A DNA stretch of 64,000 nt from Capra hircus (taxonomy: Eukaryota > Chordata > Mammalia > Artiodactyla > Bovidae): NCBI RefSeq assembly GCF_001704415.2, contig NC_030811.1:56719591-56783590 (forward strand). The letters run 5' to 3'. Both the position numbers and the translations under genes were made by a program. Position 1 is the stretch's first letter. Every line of letters begins with the position of its first letter. Below are positions 48,886 to 61,083 of this stretch, in pieces. A model generated the notes under the pieces. The model was given only the letters and a program-made list of their open reading frames with translations, made no database searches and had not been told where the DNA came from.

Positions 48886-49009
48886 AAGAAGAAAAATAGC
48901 TTATTATGTGAACATCACTAAATGTATTGATATTATCTTTGATTCTTGAAATTTTCATGGTTATTTGAAAATCAGTAGCAATTAGAGGGATAGTCTGCAG
49001 CAATAGTAG

Positions 49010-49170
49010 ATTTTTGGGAAGAACATGGGGCTTCAAGACCAAAGACCCCAGTTCTGTCACTTATTACTATGTGGCTTTTGGCAATTTCCTTACCTTCCCA
49101 GAACTTCAGTTTCTTTCCATAAAATGGAGCACATACTCACTGTCTTATTACAAAGATTCTATTCTATAGT
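49010..49170 (+). mobile_element. MIR-like fragment
   Basis: agttctgtcacttattacta, tgtggcttttggcaatttcc and cataaaatggagcacatact follow MIR. Confidence 0.6.
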
Positions 49171-49303
49171 AGATGTAGAAATGCTTGGTATATTGTTCTA
49201 CAAATACAGATTGCAAATTTCTTCTGTGCTGAAGCAGTTATGTGACTCAGATCAGTAAGCACTAATGCTGTTTCTGTTCCAGACTTTTTTTTCTCTCTTA
49301 GGT

Positions 49304-49589
49304 ATACTTTTTTTTTTTTTATGTTCTTCAGTTTCTTTCTTTTTTTCCCCTCCTCCTCCTTCTTCATATATCTTTGATGATCTATCTCATTCTTAGGCTT
49401 CCTGCCACATCTGCACTCGGAGCTGAAGAATCTTGTCTTTAATGGTGCTTCATTTTGCGGACGCAATGGCAGAGGGATCTTTAAAGGGGTTTGATGAAGA
49501 TGCTTCATTTAATGCTTTTCATATTTTCTATATAGCAAGACTTTCTTTGCCTTTTCTACATTCTAAGTTCTGGGGTTTATTTTTTTCTA
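49304..49589 (-). pseudogene. possible retro-inserted mRNA fragment, unidentified
   Basis: Read on the minus strand the segment ends in A13 (T13 at 49308-49320). cttaggt lies on both sides (49297-49303 and 49590-49596) within longer, imperfectly matching pyrimidine stretches, as expected of a 5'-truncated LINE-mobilised transcript. One minus frame reads SSNPFKDPSAIASAK, a stop, then STIKDKILQLRVQMWQEA. This looks protein-like, but I cannot name the parent gene. It could also be an unlisted SINE-like element. Confidence 0.35.
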
Positions 49590-49944
49590 CTTAGGTCTTA
49601 GGGGTGCTAGATGTCCAGGAGCTGCTGTGAATTCCAATAAAGTTTTTAAGACAAACTGAGGGTGAAGCCCAAATCTCTTCATAAATGAATGATTTACGTT
49701 GCTGAGTTGGCTGTAGTGTGAAATAACTGATATGGTATTAATATATTTATTAATGTAATGGAGTCAGTGATGGTATAGCTGTACGGGTTCTGAAGTCAAA
49801 GTTTGGCTTACTATCTCTTCATTCAGTAATGGTAGCTACTGTTATTTAGGAACCAAATGTCAGTTTGCCAGGTATAGAGTGGGTAAGGCCAGGATGAGCA
49901 GGCAGTATGACTTCTGTGCCCTTGGTGTTTAGCAGAAGCTCTTG

Positions 49945-50165
49945 GGTGTGTGCATGCTCAGCTGCTTCTGTCATGCCTGACTCTTTGCAACCCTATGGGC
50001 TGTAGCCCGCCAGGTTCCTCTGTCTGTGGGATTCTCCAGGCAAGAATACTGAAGTGGGTTGCATTTCTTCCTCCAGGGGATCTTCCTGACCCAGGATTCA
50101 AATCCCTGTCTCTTAGGTCTCCTGCATTGGCAGGCAGGTTCTTTACCATTAGTGCCACTTGGGAA
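49945..50165 (-). mobile_element. Bov-tA SINE, antisense
   Basis: tgcatgctcagctgcttctg to accattagtgccacttggga. gaagctcttg at 49935 and gaaactcttg at 50166 form an imperfect target-site duplication. Confidence 0.9.
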
Positions 50166-50339
50166 GAAACTCTTGATACTACTAGCTTACACAGTGAAGC
50201 CAGTGAACTGAAGACAGTCTCTAGTCTTCTAGTGACCTGGGATGTAGGATCACGAGGTCAAGTGACTGTCTTCTATGCATCCCAGATTGTTTCATCTGGA
50301 TGTATTCTTAGAAGGAAGATTTCTTAGTCAAAAAATATT

Positions 50340-50386
50340 TCTCACTCACAAACACACACACATCATACACACACACACACACGTGC
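50340..50386. repeat. CA simple repeat
   Basis: Runs of cacaca broken by tcata and gtgca. Confidence 0.9.
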
Positions 50387-50499
50387 ACATACATATTACT
50401 TAGCAAAAATGTACTAAATTATAATTCTGCTGGGAGTTTATAAAATAGTCTGTTTTCTAGGTATTATGGTTTTTGATAGTTACAATTCTTAACCTGGTA

Positions 50500-51010
50500 A
50501 GATAATTTTACTGTTATTTTAATCTTTCTTTGCTTACCAGTGAGGTTGAACATTTAAAAAATGTTAACTGGCCATTTACCTTTCTTCTTTTGTGATTTAC
50601 ATATGTAAAACCTTTTGGTCAATAGTTTATCAAGTCGTGCAGCTTTCTGTTATTTTGTGTATATTAAGCTAGCAACTTTTAGCATACTTTTGTCATGCAT
50701 AAAAAATACTTTGTGTATGTAAGGAATGTAATCTCTCTTCATATGTAAATTTTACCAATTTGTCATTTGCCTTTTATTTTTTAGACAAGTAAAATTTACA
50801 AAATCTTTGCATAGTAAAATCTATTCCTCTTTTTCCTTCAGACATCACTGTCTAGGAAAGTCTTCCCATGCCAAGAGTACATAAATATTGACTAAGAATT
50901 TATTTTAACATTTTTATGCTATCATTCTTTATATATACTTTTTTAATCCATCTGGAATGTATTATGCAATTTAGTGGGAATCTGATCTTCTCATCAAAAA
51001 TGGTGAACTA
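50500..51010 (-). mobile_element. probable old L1 fragment, antisense
   Basis: aatgttaactggccatttac and aaatcttt-rich AT sequence resemble antisense L1 ORF2 remnants. The boundaries are uncertain. Confidence 0.4.
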
Positions 51011-51064
51011 GTTGTCTTGGCCCCTGCTTATTCTATAATCCTTTTTCTTTTTCTTACTGAGCTA

Positions 51065-51520
51065 AAATACTATTTGTAACATTTAACAATTTTACTGTAT
51101 AGCGAACTACTCCAAACCTTAGTGGTTTCAAACAACAACAATTCATTATTGCTCATGAGTCTTCAAATCAGCTGAGCAGTTCTGCTGACCTGGGCATAGT
51201 TAGCTGTTCTTGTTTGAATTCACTCATGTGTCTCTGGTTAGCTAGTTGGTCAGGTGGAGACTAGATGTACTTACCTATTTGGCATTTGGCTCACAGTTAG
51301 ATGGAGTGATTGTGCCACACGTATCTCCTGTGTGGCAGGCTGGCCTGTGCTTGTTCACGTGGTGGCTACAGGTCCCAATATACAAATACTCTTCAAGTCT
51401 CTGCCTGGGCTATGTCTCTGGTTCCCCATTGGTTTTGACCAACCCAGATCAAAGGGCTGGGAAAATAAACTCTTCTTCTTTATTGAAGGAGTAAAGGATT
51501 GTGGGCATTTTCACAATCTA
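51065..51520. mobile_element. old mammalian repeat, family not assigned
   Basis: gaactactccaaaccttagt, ggtttcaaacaacaacaatt and cagctgagcagttctgctga resemble a common old mammalian repeat, possibly a MaLR-type LTR. Open frames in it are not conserved genes that I know. Confidence 0.45.
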
Positions 51521-51533
51521 CCCTAAATTAGCA

Positions 51534-51738
51534 TATAGTAATGGTAGCTCAGACGGTGAAGAATCTGCTTGCAATGTGGGAGACCTGGATTCAGTCCCTA
51601 GGTTGGGAAGACCCCCTGGAGGAGGGCATGGCAACCCATTCCAGTATTCTTGCCTAGAGAATCTGCATGGACAGAGGAGCCGATGCAGTCCATGGTGTTG
51701 CAAAGAGTTGGACATGACTGAATGACTAAGCACAGCAC
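51534..51738 (+). mobile_element. Bov-tA SINE
   Basis: atggtagctcagacggtgaa to gttggacatgactgaatgac. aaattagca at 51525-51533 and 51739-51747 is the target-site duplication. Confidence 0.93.
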
Positions 51739-53089
51739 AAATTAGCAAAATGTTTTAAAAGCTAATTTTTGCAACTTTCCTAGCCTTTGAACTTAGGTTT
51801 TTCTATATTTTTTACTTTGAAACCTATATTTTTTTGGTTACTAAAATTTCGTTAATTCATAATCAGTGTGGTCTATGGATTCTAGAGATAATTTCTCCTG
51901 CAATTAGTTAGATTTAAGAAAACAGAACATCTGTGCTATTTTCAGGCTAGTGCCCAAATACTTGCCTATGTGCTAAGTTATAGTCAGCTGTTTTGGGGGT
52001 GGAATCTGTTATTTAGTCTCCTATAAGTCACCACCATAGTCCTGTCCAAGGTGGGCTTTATCTATGCAGTCACAGAACCCTGTGTTTGGTTTGAATGCTC
52101 TGTGGTAGCCATCTTGAAATTCTTAAGACTTTTTGAACATGAGGCCCCATATTTTCATTTTGCTCTGGGTCCCGCAAATAATGTAGGTTGTTGTTGCCCT
52201 GTTGGGATTTCTAATGAGAACAAGACAATTGGGAATTCAAATGTAGAGTATAATTCAAAGACTTACTGTTTTTATTACCACTACCCCAAAATCACTTGTA
52301 AGTTTCCTTAAAGATGAACAGGAAGGGATGTAGTGGGCTCCTCTGAATAGCTCAAAGGTTTTTTCTGGGACTGGCATCTTGGTTAACTGACAGTGAAGTG
52401 ACAAGGGCTGTTGCATTTAAGGTTATCATCTTGCAATTAGTTGTATCTAAGCATGTTGAGGGTGGCAGCCTGTGGGCCATTGGCTTCAAGATGCACCATG
52501 AATAGTTATGAATTTTGATGTACAAAGAATTCAGCCAACAACTTTTCTCCCATTTTTAACTACAAGTTATTTCTTATATCTTGTATCTTTGATTGAATAG
52601 AACCCCCAAACCACATCACCACATTATAATTTTAGTAGCATGCCTTTCCTGTATAGTATCTACCTGTCATCATATCAGACTTCACTGGGGCATCTACCAA
52701 CCCCTCTTTCCTGAGGTCATCCTACTGCTGAGGCAAGGAGAGAGGACTAGCGTGTTCACTCTGGAAAAGCATCTTGTGATTCTTACATGGGAAGGATCTG
52801 GTTTCCAATGAATGAGGCTTTTCCAGTTGCTCACCACAATTTCTATACCTTATTCTAGAATTCTGGAAGAAAAGTCTTGACTTTGTCAAAGAACTTTCAC
52901 CTTTACTTTCAGCTTTAGAGACATAATGTTGAAAGAAAGTAACTATGTCAAGAGTTTCTTTTTTTCAGCAGTCAGAAACCTGTATTTCCTCATTTGGATA
53001 ATTATAATACTGCTTTGTCAATCACCTGAATATATTTTTGGAAGACCTAAGAAAGAAAGTATGGGAAAGATGGGAAATTCGTGTTTAAT

Positions 53090-53275
53090 GAGGATCTATT
53101 GAGTCTGAGGTACATTTCATTCATTTCATGTAACAGTCATCTTATGTGGGTGGCATTCTTATTTCCATTTTATGATTGAAGAACTTGAGACTTAAAGCAG
53201 GGTTAAACCACTTGCTCAGTGTTACACAGATATTAAATCATCTATTCCAAAGTCCATGCTTCTATTATTTCCAGG
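53090..53275 (-). mobile_element. MIR, antisense
   Basis: ttatttccattttatgattg, acttgagacttaaagcaggg and acttgctcagtgttacacag are antisense MIR. Confidence 0.65.
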
Positions 53276-54562
53276 TGAGACATAGACATCATAGTTTTTC
53301 TTTAGCAAATCTGCAGTCAGGCTGATGAAAAAGGAGATTTGTGCAAATTTGTGCATATTTGTATATATTCATGGTGTGTATATGTATATATTCATGATCA
53401 TTCAATATTCATTTTATATGTACCTATCAGAAAGTCACAAAATCTTCTGGAGAGCTCCCCAAAGTGTGTATTACATCTGAAACTTGTGTATAGAGGAAGA
53501 GGTGAGTTTGTTAATGTAACTAATGCTGAAGTTCAGTTTCTTGGCCATCAAATACCAGTACTTATTGCACTTGGCAGAAGAGCTTTGGAAAATAAGTTCT
53601 CTTTGATGTTGTAAAATTTTCACATGTATTTGTTTGTCAAAGCAGGACTGAATGGTTGAATTGAAATAGGGGAAATTTAGACTTACCCTATAGTTTGGCT
53701 TGTGTTTTAATGCTTTTATCTGTACTAAGATTTTTTTTTTTCCTCCACTTGAACACTAACCCTCTGTTCTAACAGAGGAAAAGTGTTTACTAAACTAAAA
53801 GTTTAATTGTGTCAGATGACATACATATAATGTAATGGCTGATAGTCATTAATGTTCTAGAAAGGTACTTGGCTGATTTTTCTGTTCTGCAAAACTGAGG
53901 CTGTATTAGGCACAATTTTAAACAGAGATCCTGTGGTTTCTAATTTGCATTTGTTACTTTTTCTGTGCTTAAGACTTCCTTCCATTCTGTTTATTTGTGT
54001 GGTATTGATATATAAAAATCATTTAAAGTCACGTAAAAATCTAAGAGCACTTTGGTCTGTGATTTTAAATGAGCATGATTTTGGCTGATAACACAAAGGA
54101 ATATGTGATGAAACCATTCAGAGGCCTATTTGCCTCTTTGCATTGGCAAGTAAAAAACAGTATGCTGATAGACTGAGAAGGAAGTATCAGGGATTTGATG
54201 ATGTGGCTGCATTTTTTCCTTACAACTATTTAGAAGCTAAGAAGTTCTTTCTCTTCCCAAGGAGATAGAATAAACAGATGATAAAGGGAGCAGAGAAACA
54301 TGTAACCATATATTTGGGATGATTGGGAGAGCTAAGTTTGAAAAAAAATTAAAAGGATGAGATGTTAGTAAAAAGATGGAGTTTGCATATCTTCACCTCA
54401 TAGTTCTGTCCTTGGATGTTTAAGAAAGTAGTTTGCAAAGAAAAAAGACATTCATCAAGTTGCTTATTTATGGTATTAATCATTTTTGTAAGAAATGGTA
54501 AATCAGCTTTCTGTAGTTGGAAAATGATCAGATAATTGTAGTACTCTCATTTGATGTGTCTT

Positions 54563-54776
54563 GGGCTTCCCTGGTGGCTCAGAGGTTAAAGCGTATGCCT
54601 GCAATGTGGGAGACCTGGGTTCGATCCCTGGGTCAGGAAGATCTCCTGGAGAAGGAAATGGCAACCCACTCCAGTATTCTTGCCTGGAGAATCCCTGGAT
54701 GGAGGAGCCTGGTGGGCTACCGTCCATGGGGTCGCAGAGTCGGACACGACTGAGCGACTTCACTTTCACTTTCTTT
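54563..54776 (+). mobile_element. Bov-tA SINE
   Basis: gggcttccctggtggctcag to cggacacgactgagcgactt and cactttcact. Among the least diverged copies here. Confidence 0.95.
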
Positions 54777-54860
54777 TTCTTATCATTATTTTGTCTCATT
54801 ATTTTAAGAACTGGAATAATGTGAAACATTTTTAAAAATTGAAAAAAGCAGACTAGTGTA

Positions 54861-55081
54861 TGCTGCTGATGCTCAATTGTGTCTGACTCTTTATGACCCC
54901 ATGGACTATATAGCCTGCCAGGTTCCTCTGCCCATGAAATTCTCCAGGCAAGAATACTGGACTTGGTTGCCATTTCCTTCTCCAGGGGCTCTTCCTAACC
55001 CAGGGATTGAATCTACATCTCCTATGTCTCTTGTATTGGCAGGTGGATTTTTTTTTTTTTACTGCTGAGCCACCTGGGAAG
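54861..55081 (-). mobile_element. Bov-tA SINE, antisense
   Basis: tgctgctgatgctcaattgt to actgctgagccacctgggaa. It faces the SINE at 54563-54776 across 84 bp. Confidence 0.92.
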
Positions 55082-55750
55082 ATTAATATATAATAACTTA
55101 CAAATAGATGTAGCTATGATAGATGAGTATTGAAGTTGAAAATGATATACATTTGTTATATATGACTTTAAATTCTTAAATAACATTTAAGATATTTAAA
55201 ATATTAATTATTGTGATCATAATTTGATAAGCACAGTTTTTTATCATATGTGAATGTACTTAATACTACTGAACTGTACACTTAAAATACTTAAGATGGT
55301 AAATTTTATGTTCTGTTTTACCACAATTCATAAAATAATAACTTTTTGAAAAATTAGTTGTGAGAAACTCCTGATCTTCATTGGTTTTCTGAGGGAAGTA
55401 TTTTCTCTCTCCTGTATATACCTTATAAGTTTATTTCTCCAATCTCCTCATGTGTAGAACTTTTGAGTTATCTTGACATATATGAGTTAGTTTATTCCTA
55501 TTCACTTAAAAGAGAACAATTAGATAACTGGATGGTATACTTGAGTGAATATATGAGTAAGGATGGGCATTATCTTGCTCTGACTGTGACCTCACCAGTT
55601 CCTCAGCTAAACTGGAGAACCTTACAGAGCTCTTTCAAAAATGATGCCAATTTTTCCTCATCCGGGTCAGAGTGCAATCTGGAATGTAAATCCAAAGTGT
55701 GTTTCTTTTAAGTACATCACTGATGTATTCAATATATGTGTGTGGCTATA

Positions 55751-56010
55751 TTCATTGGAAGGACTGATGCTGAAGCTGAAGCTCTAAAACTTTAGTTACC
55801 TGATTGGAAAAGACCTTGATGCTGGGAAAGATTGAGGGCAGGAGAAGAAAGGGGCAATAGAGGATGAGATGGTTGGATGGCATCACTGACTCAATGGACA
55901 TGAGTTTGAGCAATCTCCAGGAGATAGTGAAGGACAAGGAAGCCTGGTGTGCTGCAGTCTATGGGGTCACAAAGAGTCAGACATGACTGAGCCACTGAAC
56001 AACAACAGCA
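55751..56010 (+). mobile_element. BovB 3'-end fragment
   Basis: ttcattggaaggactgatgc, gatggttggatggcatcact and agacatgactgagccactga with an acaacaacagcag tail. Confidence 0.9.
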
Positions 56011-56355
56011 GTTACTGTGTTAAAAAGCAAAATGAAACGAGTAAACTTAATTTTGATAATGTGTTTTATTTAACCCTACATACCTAAAGTATGAGTTTGA
56101 ACAAGCTCTGGGAGATGGTAAAGGACAGGGAAGCCTGGTGTGCTGCAGTCCACGGGGTCACAAAGAGTTGGACATGACTGAGTGAACGGCAAACAACAAC
56201 GATCTAAAATATTATAACTTCAACATAAGCAAATAAAAATTATTAATGATATTTAATATTTTTTCACAGTAAGTCTTTAAAACATGGTTTATTTTACCCT
56301 TGCAGCACATTTCAAGTGCTGAATATCCACATGTGGCTAATGACTACCTTAGTGA
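56011..56355. mobile_element. old repeat split by BovB fragment
   Basis: tgttttatttaaccctacat before the insertion and ctaaaatattataacttcaa, catttcaagtgctgaatatc and cacatgtggctaatgactac after it belong to one old mammalian repeat. I suspect a DNA transposon but am not sure of the name. Confidence 0.5.
56089..56203 (+). mobile_element. short BovB 3'-end insertion
   Basis: gtatgagtttgaacaagctc to gttggacatgactgagtgaa. ctaaa at 56084-56088 and 56204-56208 is a 5-bp target-site duplication. Confidence 0.85.
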
Positions 56356-57972
56356 ACATTACAGTTCTAGCTACAGATAATTGTCAACTCAATTTTACCT
56401 TGTTTCTTATAATGTCTCTTTTCTTGATTTTTTTTTTCCTCCTTCAGTCCCTCTAAATTCTTGTTCTTGATAAGACTATCGTTGGCCATTGATTTTCACT
56501 CACATGATGTGAATAGTAGGTAGTGGGAAACACTAAGACTACCAGGAACCTTTGTTTGCATAAACCATGACTTCAGGTATTGTTTTTTAAAAAAAGCATC
56601 AAATTTTGTGTCAATAGATTTGGGCCCCAGTTCCAGCTCTCTCTGACTCTTTGACTTTGGGTGTGTGACAGCCTCTCTAAGCCTTCGCTTCTTCACTTTC
56701 ATCTTTGGACTTCCTTAGGACCTTTTTGAGCAGCATCCAGCATGGGGCTTATCTTCTAGTAAAATTGTCAATAAATATTTATTGTGCTGTATAATGATTA
56801 GGACAAGGGATTTAGAATCTTTACGTTTCTATCAGTACAGACTTTCAGAAACAAACGGGACCTTTTTGGGTCATCTAGTGCCAGCCCTTAGACTGGGATA
56901 TGGTTGTTAGCCCGTCGTTTGGTGGATGCTAATGCTAGTGATTTAAGTTACAGGGCTTTGTGAGACTGAATTAGTTTTCAAAAAAATCTGTAAGTGCAAA
57001 GTATTGTTATAAATTAGAGCTACGCTTCCCTGGATTTAGGTATATAATGCTAATTGACATTAATGGGGATTGTACATAAACCAAGGGGAGAACAGACCTA
57101 TTAGTGTATTAAAAACATTCTACTTCTAATATCCGTCTGGTATGCTTTATTTCCCTGGGGCATATGCATTAAAAAAAAATAAATGCATACTTTTTTATCT
57201 TCATGTTGTTCAATCAGTATTGGAGTTTTCTGCTGGCTAGTGTTGGTTTAAACATCTCCCTAGATTATAAATTCAGTATTAGGGTTTTATTTTGGCAAAC
57301 TTACCAGATTCAGAAATGTGATATTCATCTGCATTCCAAACTAAAAGTTATCAGGGGTACTCTCTTGTGCTGAAATTTCATTCTATTTGTTGTTTGATCT
57401 TTTGAAAAAAAATTAGTCCTTTGACATACACTCAGAAGCAAGATGTTTCTAATATTACAATAAAACGATTAATGGCTCCATTATAAGGAAATGAAAATCT
57501 TATCTTTTTGTGTCAGTGATGAGAGAAAAATATATAAGTGCCCTCCAATTATCTGTAATTGTATGAGGTTTTCTTTCATTTATGTTATCTCTCTTCCTGT
57601 TTAATCCCATTTACCACAATTATTCCTTTTGTATTAGTTTTCTCTAAATGGAGTTCTGAATGGTTTGAATTGTGAATTGACAATGATCACAATCTTTACA
57701 ACCCTTCCTCCCTCTCCACCTTCTTCTCTTCCTTGCCTTTCTCTTTGAATAAAGGAATACAAATACAGTTTCCTGGAGAGATTATTTTATGCATTTAGGA
57801 AAAGGAAGATGATGTATGGCCTTTGTAAGAGTGTCTATGAACAACTGAATAACTAAATCATTCCGATATGTTTCTCTGTATATTAATAATTAGAGGTCTG
57901 ATAGTTCTCTGAAAGTCTGAAATGTAACCAAGGATAAATTGAGGTGTTATATTTTTAAAAAGATAAGAAACT

Positions 57973-58283
57973 GGGCTTCCCTAATTGTTCAGTGGTAAAG
58001 TATCCAGCTGCCAATGCTGGAGACTTAGGTTCCATCCCTGATTTGGGAAGCTCACACATGGCAAGGAGCAGCTAAGCCTGTGTGCCACAGCTATTGAGCC
58101 TGTGCTCCAGAGCCCACTTGCCACAGCTGCTGAAACCTATGAGCCCTAGAGCCTGTGCTCTGCAACAAGAGAAGCCACTGCAAGGAGAAGCCTGTTCACC
58201 ACAACTGGAGAGTAGCCCCTGCTTGCCGCCACTAGAGGAAAGCCTGCGGAGCAACAAGACCCAGCACAGCCAAAATATAAAAG
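57973..58283 (+). mobile_element. CHR-1-type SINE, nearly full length
   Basis: gggcttccctaattgttcag, gagaagccactgcaaggaga and gcaacaagacccagcacagc. Confidence 0.88.
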
Positions 58284-59104
58284 ACAGAGACCTAACTGTA
58301 TGTCTAGGAGCAGGGTAATAATAGGCAAAAGCAGTTTCATCTAATTAAAAGGGATGAATTTTGAACATTGGACTTTAAATGGATTTAAATACATTATCAC
58401 TTTACCTGGGAATCATTAATAAAATGTTGTACAGTAAAATCGGCAGGCATTTATCATCATTATTTTACCTGATGGATCAACTCATATTGTTGTTTTTAAA
58501 TTTCCTTTTATATGATTTCTAAATCTCTTATAGCAGGATAATAGATTTCAGGAAAATCAAACCACTTTTCCCACCCAAGTATTAGTTCTTTGCCTCCCTT
58601 TATCCCCATCTAAGACTGGCTTCTGGACAGCAGTTAATATTCTTGTTCCATTGGTTTTCCAGTTAGAAAGACGGGCTCAGAGGTCATATTCTTGGCGTTG
58701 TTTTTCCCATGGAAGTGACAGATTTTCACAGGGCCATCTACCTCCGTCTTTTATCTTACTTTCGTGATTCAAGGTAAAGATGTGTAAGAGAATTGGCTCT
58801 TGCTAAGCTGAGGCCGTGGACTCAAGGACGCTAAAGGAAACCGCAAGGTCCTGGTACTTATAGTCTAATGTTGATTACCTGTCTGACACATTAGATAAGA
58901 TTGATCTTCTAAATGTAATTATCTGTAGTTTTTCTTTGTTTGTTTTTGTCCTATCTCATTCTTTAGGGCATCACTGTTGTCTACCCAATCAAGAAGTAAG
59001 AGACTTCTTACTCAAATGTCTCTGAAGAGTGGAACTCAACGCCTTCCTGTCTTAACTCCTACTTCTGCAAAACCTACATGCCAGTCAAACTAGCATAACC
59101 TTTT

Positions 59105-59862
59105 AAACAAAAGCTCTATTGATGTATAATTTGCATAGTATAAAATTCACCAGTTGTACATATACCATTTGATAATTTTTAGTAAATTTATACAGTTGAG
59201 CAGCTCTCCCTCACCACAACCCAATTTTAGAATGTTACCACTATACCTAAAAGCTCCCTTGTGCCCATTAACACTTAATCCCCTTTCCCAACCCTAATGC
59301 CAGGAAATTACTGTCTCTTCAAGTTGACCTTTTCTGGGTATTTCACATAAACAGAATAACACAGTCTTTTGGATTTTTTTTTTTAACTTAACATCTGCTT
59401 TTGAGGTTCATCCATATATAGTAGTACGTTGTTGGAGCTTGTTCCTTTTTATTGCTGAATAGTATTCCACTATATGGATATACCACAATTTGTTTTTTAT
59501 CAGTTGATAGATATTTGGATTGTTTTCAGTTTGACCAACACATGAATAATGCTACTGTGAACATTCATGTATATGTCTTTATGTGAACACATGTTTTCTT
59601 TTGGTAGATTATTAGGAGTAGAATTGCAAGGTCATATGGTAAATTTATGTTTCTTTCAATGAAATTCACAAACTGTTTTCCTCAGGATTGTGTTGTATCA
59701 TTTTATATTTCTACCAGCAGTGTATGAGGGTTCAACTTTTTCCACATGGTCACCAACACGTTTTATTCTTTCAGCTATAGGCATTCCAGTGGGTATCTCA
59801 TTATGATTTTAATTTGCATTCTTCCTAATGACTAGTGACTTGGGCATTTTTTCGTTTGTTTA
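59105..59862 (-). mobile_element. old L1 LINE 3' region, antisense
   Basis: tattgatgtataatttgcat, gctgaatagtattccactat and attgcaaggtcatatggtaa are antisense L1. No frame is preserved. Confidence 0.8.
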
Positions 59863-59879
59863 TTAAGCTATTCTCTTTT

Positions 59880-60270
59880 GATCAAACTTACCCTATACAT
59901 TTCTTCCATTTTGCCTGTGCTTATACTATTCTCACTGCCTGAACCTTACCTTTTATTGATCCATTTTCTTTCTGGAAGCTTCCTACAAAGTATGTCTTCT
60001 TTTTTAAAGTATTCCTTTATTTCTTCCTGCCACTTCCAGTTATCTGTGATCTCTCCTTCCTTTAAACCTCAGGAGCACTATGATTAAGCCTCTGATGTAA
60101 CATCTACTTATATTTTTCTGCCTGATACCATAATTACTTGAGTGTTTGCTTTTTTTCTCCTAATGATCTGTAAACTCTTGGATGACTGGTATAGTTTTTT
60201 TTACTTACCTATCAGTGCACAAAACAGTGACATACTGGGGTGAGTACTGCATGAATGTTTGCCAGATAGA
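59880..60270 (+). mobile_element. possible L2 fragment
   Basis: ctcactgcctgaaccttacc, ttcctgccacttccagttat and ctgtaaactcttggatgact loosely follow the L2 3' region. It is diverged. Confidence 0.35.
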
Positions 60271-60957
60271 CTTGTAGATGTTAAAGAAGAGAGGCTTCTT
60301 TAGTTAGTAATAAAGGCAGATAGTCTAAGTGGGCTCAGTTTCAGTCTGCATTAGCTACAGCCAGAATGCTTCCTCTCACTTTGCAAGGATTAATCTTCAA
60401 TTTATTTTCATGTTCCTTGGGCTCTTTAGGGCATGGTTTCCAGTCCTGATAATCTCAACTGATTTATCCTCTATGCCTACAAGTCCCTGGTTACAGTCTT
60501 TCCTTTTCTTTGGGAAACCAACATCAGAACATTGTCTCTGTTCATGCTGTCACTTGAAATTCATGGCTCAAAGCTTATTTGCATAAAATCCTATCTCACC
60601 CTGGTCAGTCACCTCTCTCATTTCTCTTAGTCAGCAATCTTGAGCCGACTACTCATGGTCTATATGATTTCTCTTATGGAACTTTCTGATGTTTACTTAT
60701 GTATAAAACTATATGTTAGAACTATGAGGAGAGGAGTGATAAAAATTAACCAGAGGTAGTCTCTACTTGTTGACGTATTGATTGCACACACCACTTGTTT
60801 GTTGTTTGAGCCCTGAGGATAGAGTAGAAAACAGATCTGAGGACCGAACCTGGTGGTCCTCCAACGCTTAAGTTCTATTAAGTACTGTTTGTTCCTCCAG
60901 TGAACAGTCTAGACAAAAGTGCTATTTAAAATTCTTTTGTCTACTTTTAAAATACAT

Positions 60958-61083
60958 TGGAGAAGGAAATGGCAACCCACTCCAGTATTCTTGCCTGGAG
61001 AATCCCCTGGACGGAGGAGCCTGGTAGGCTATAGTCCACAGGGTCGCAAAGAGTCGGACACGACTGAGCGACTTCACCTTCAC
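60958..61083 (+). mobile_element. 5'-truncated BOV-A2-type SINE
   Basis: tggagaaggaaatggcaacc to gacacgactgagcgacttca. tttaaaatacat and tttaaactacat flank it as an imperfect target-site duplication. Confidence 0.9.

Noticed and set aside
49401..49490. + strand exon after tcattcttag
   Set aside because: In the phase-0 frame passed on by exon g it meets a stop after nine codons, and the pyrimidine tract is better explained as the reverse of an A-rich retro-insert.
54503..54973. 156-codon minus-strand frame and many similar frames of 60-130 codons
   Set aside because: They are translations of Bov SINEs (recurrent peptides such as GLPFPSPGDLPDPGIEPRSP or GSIPGSGRSPGEGNG) and not genes.
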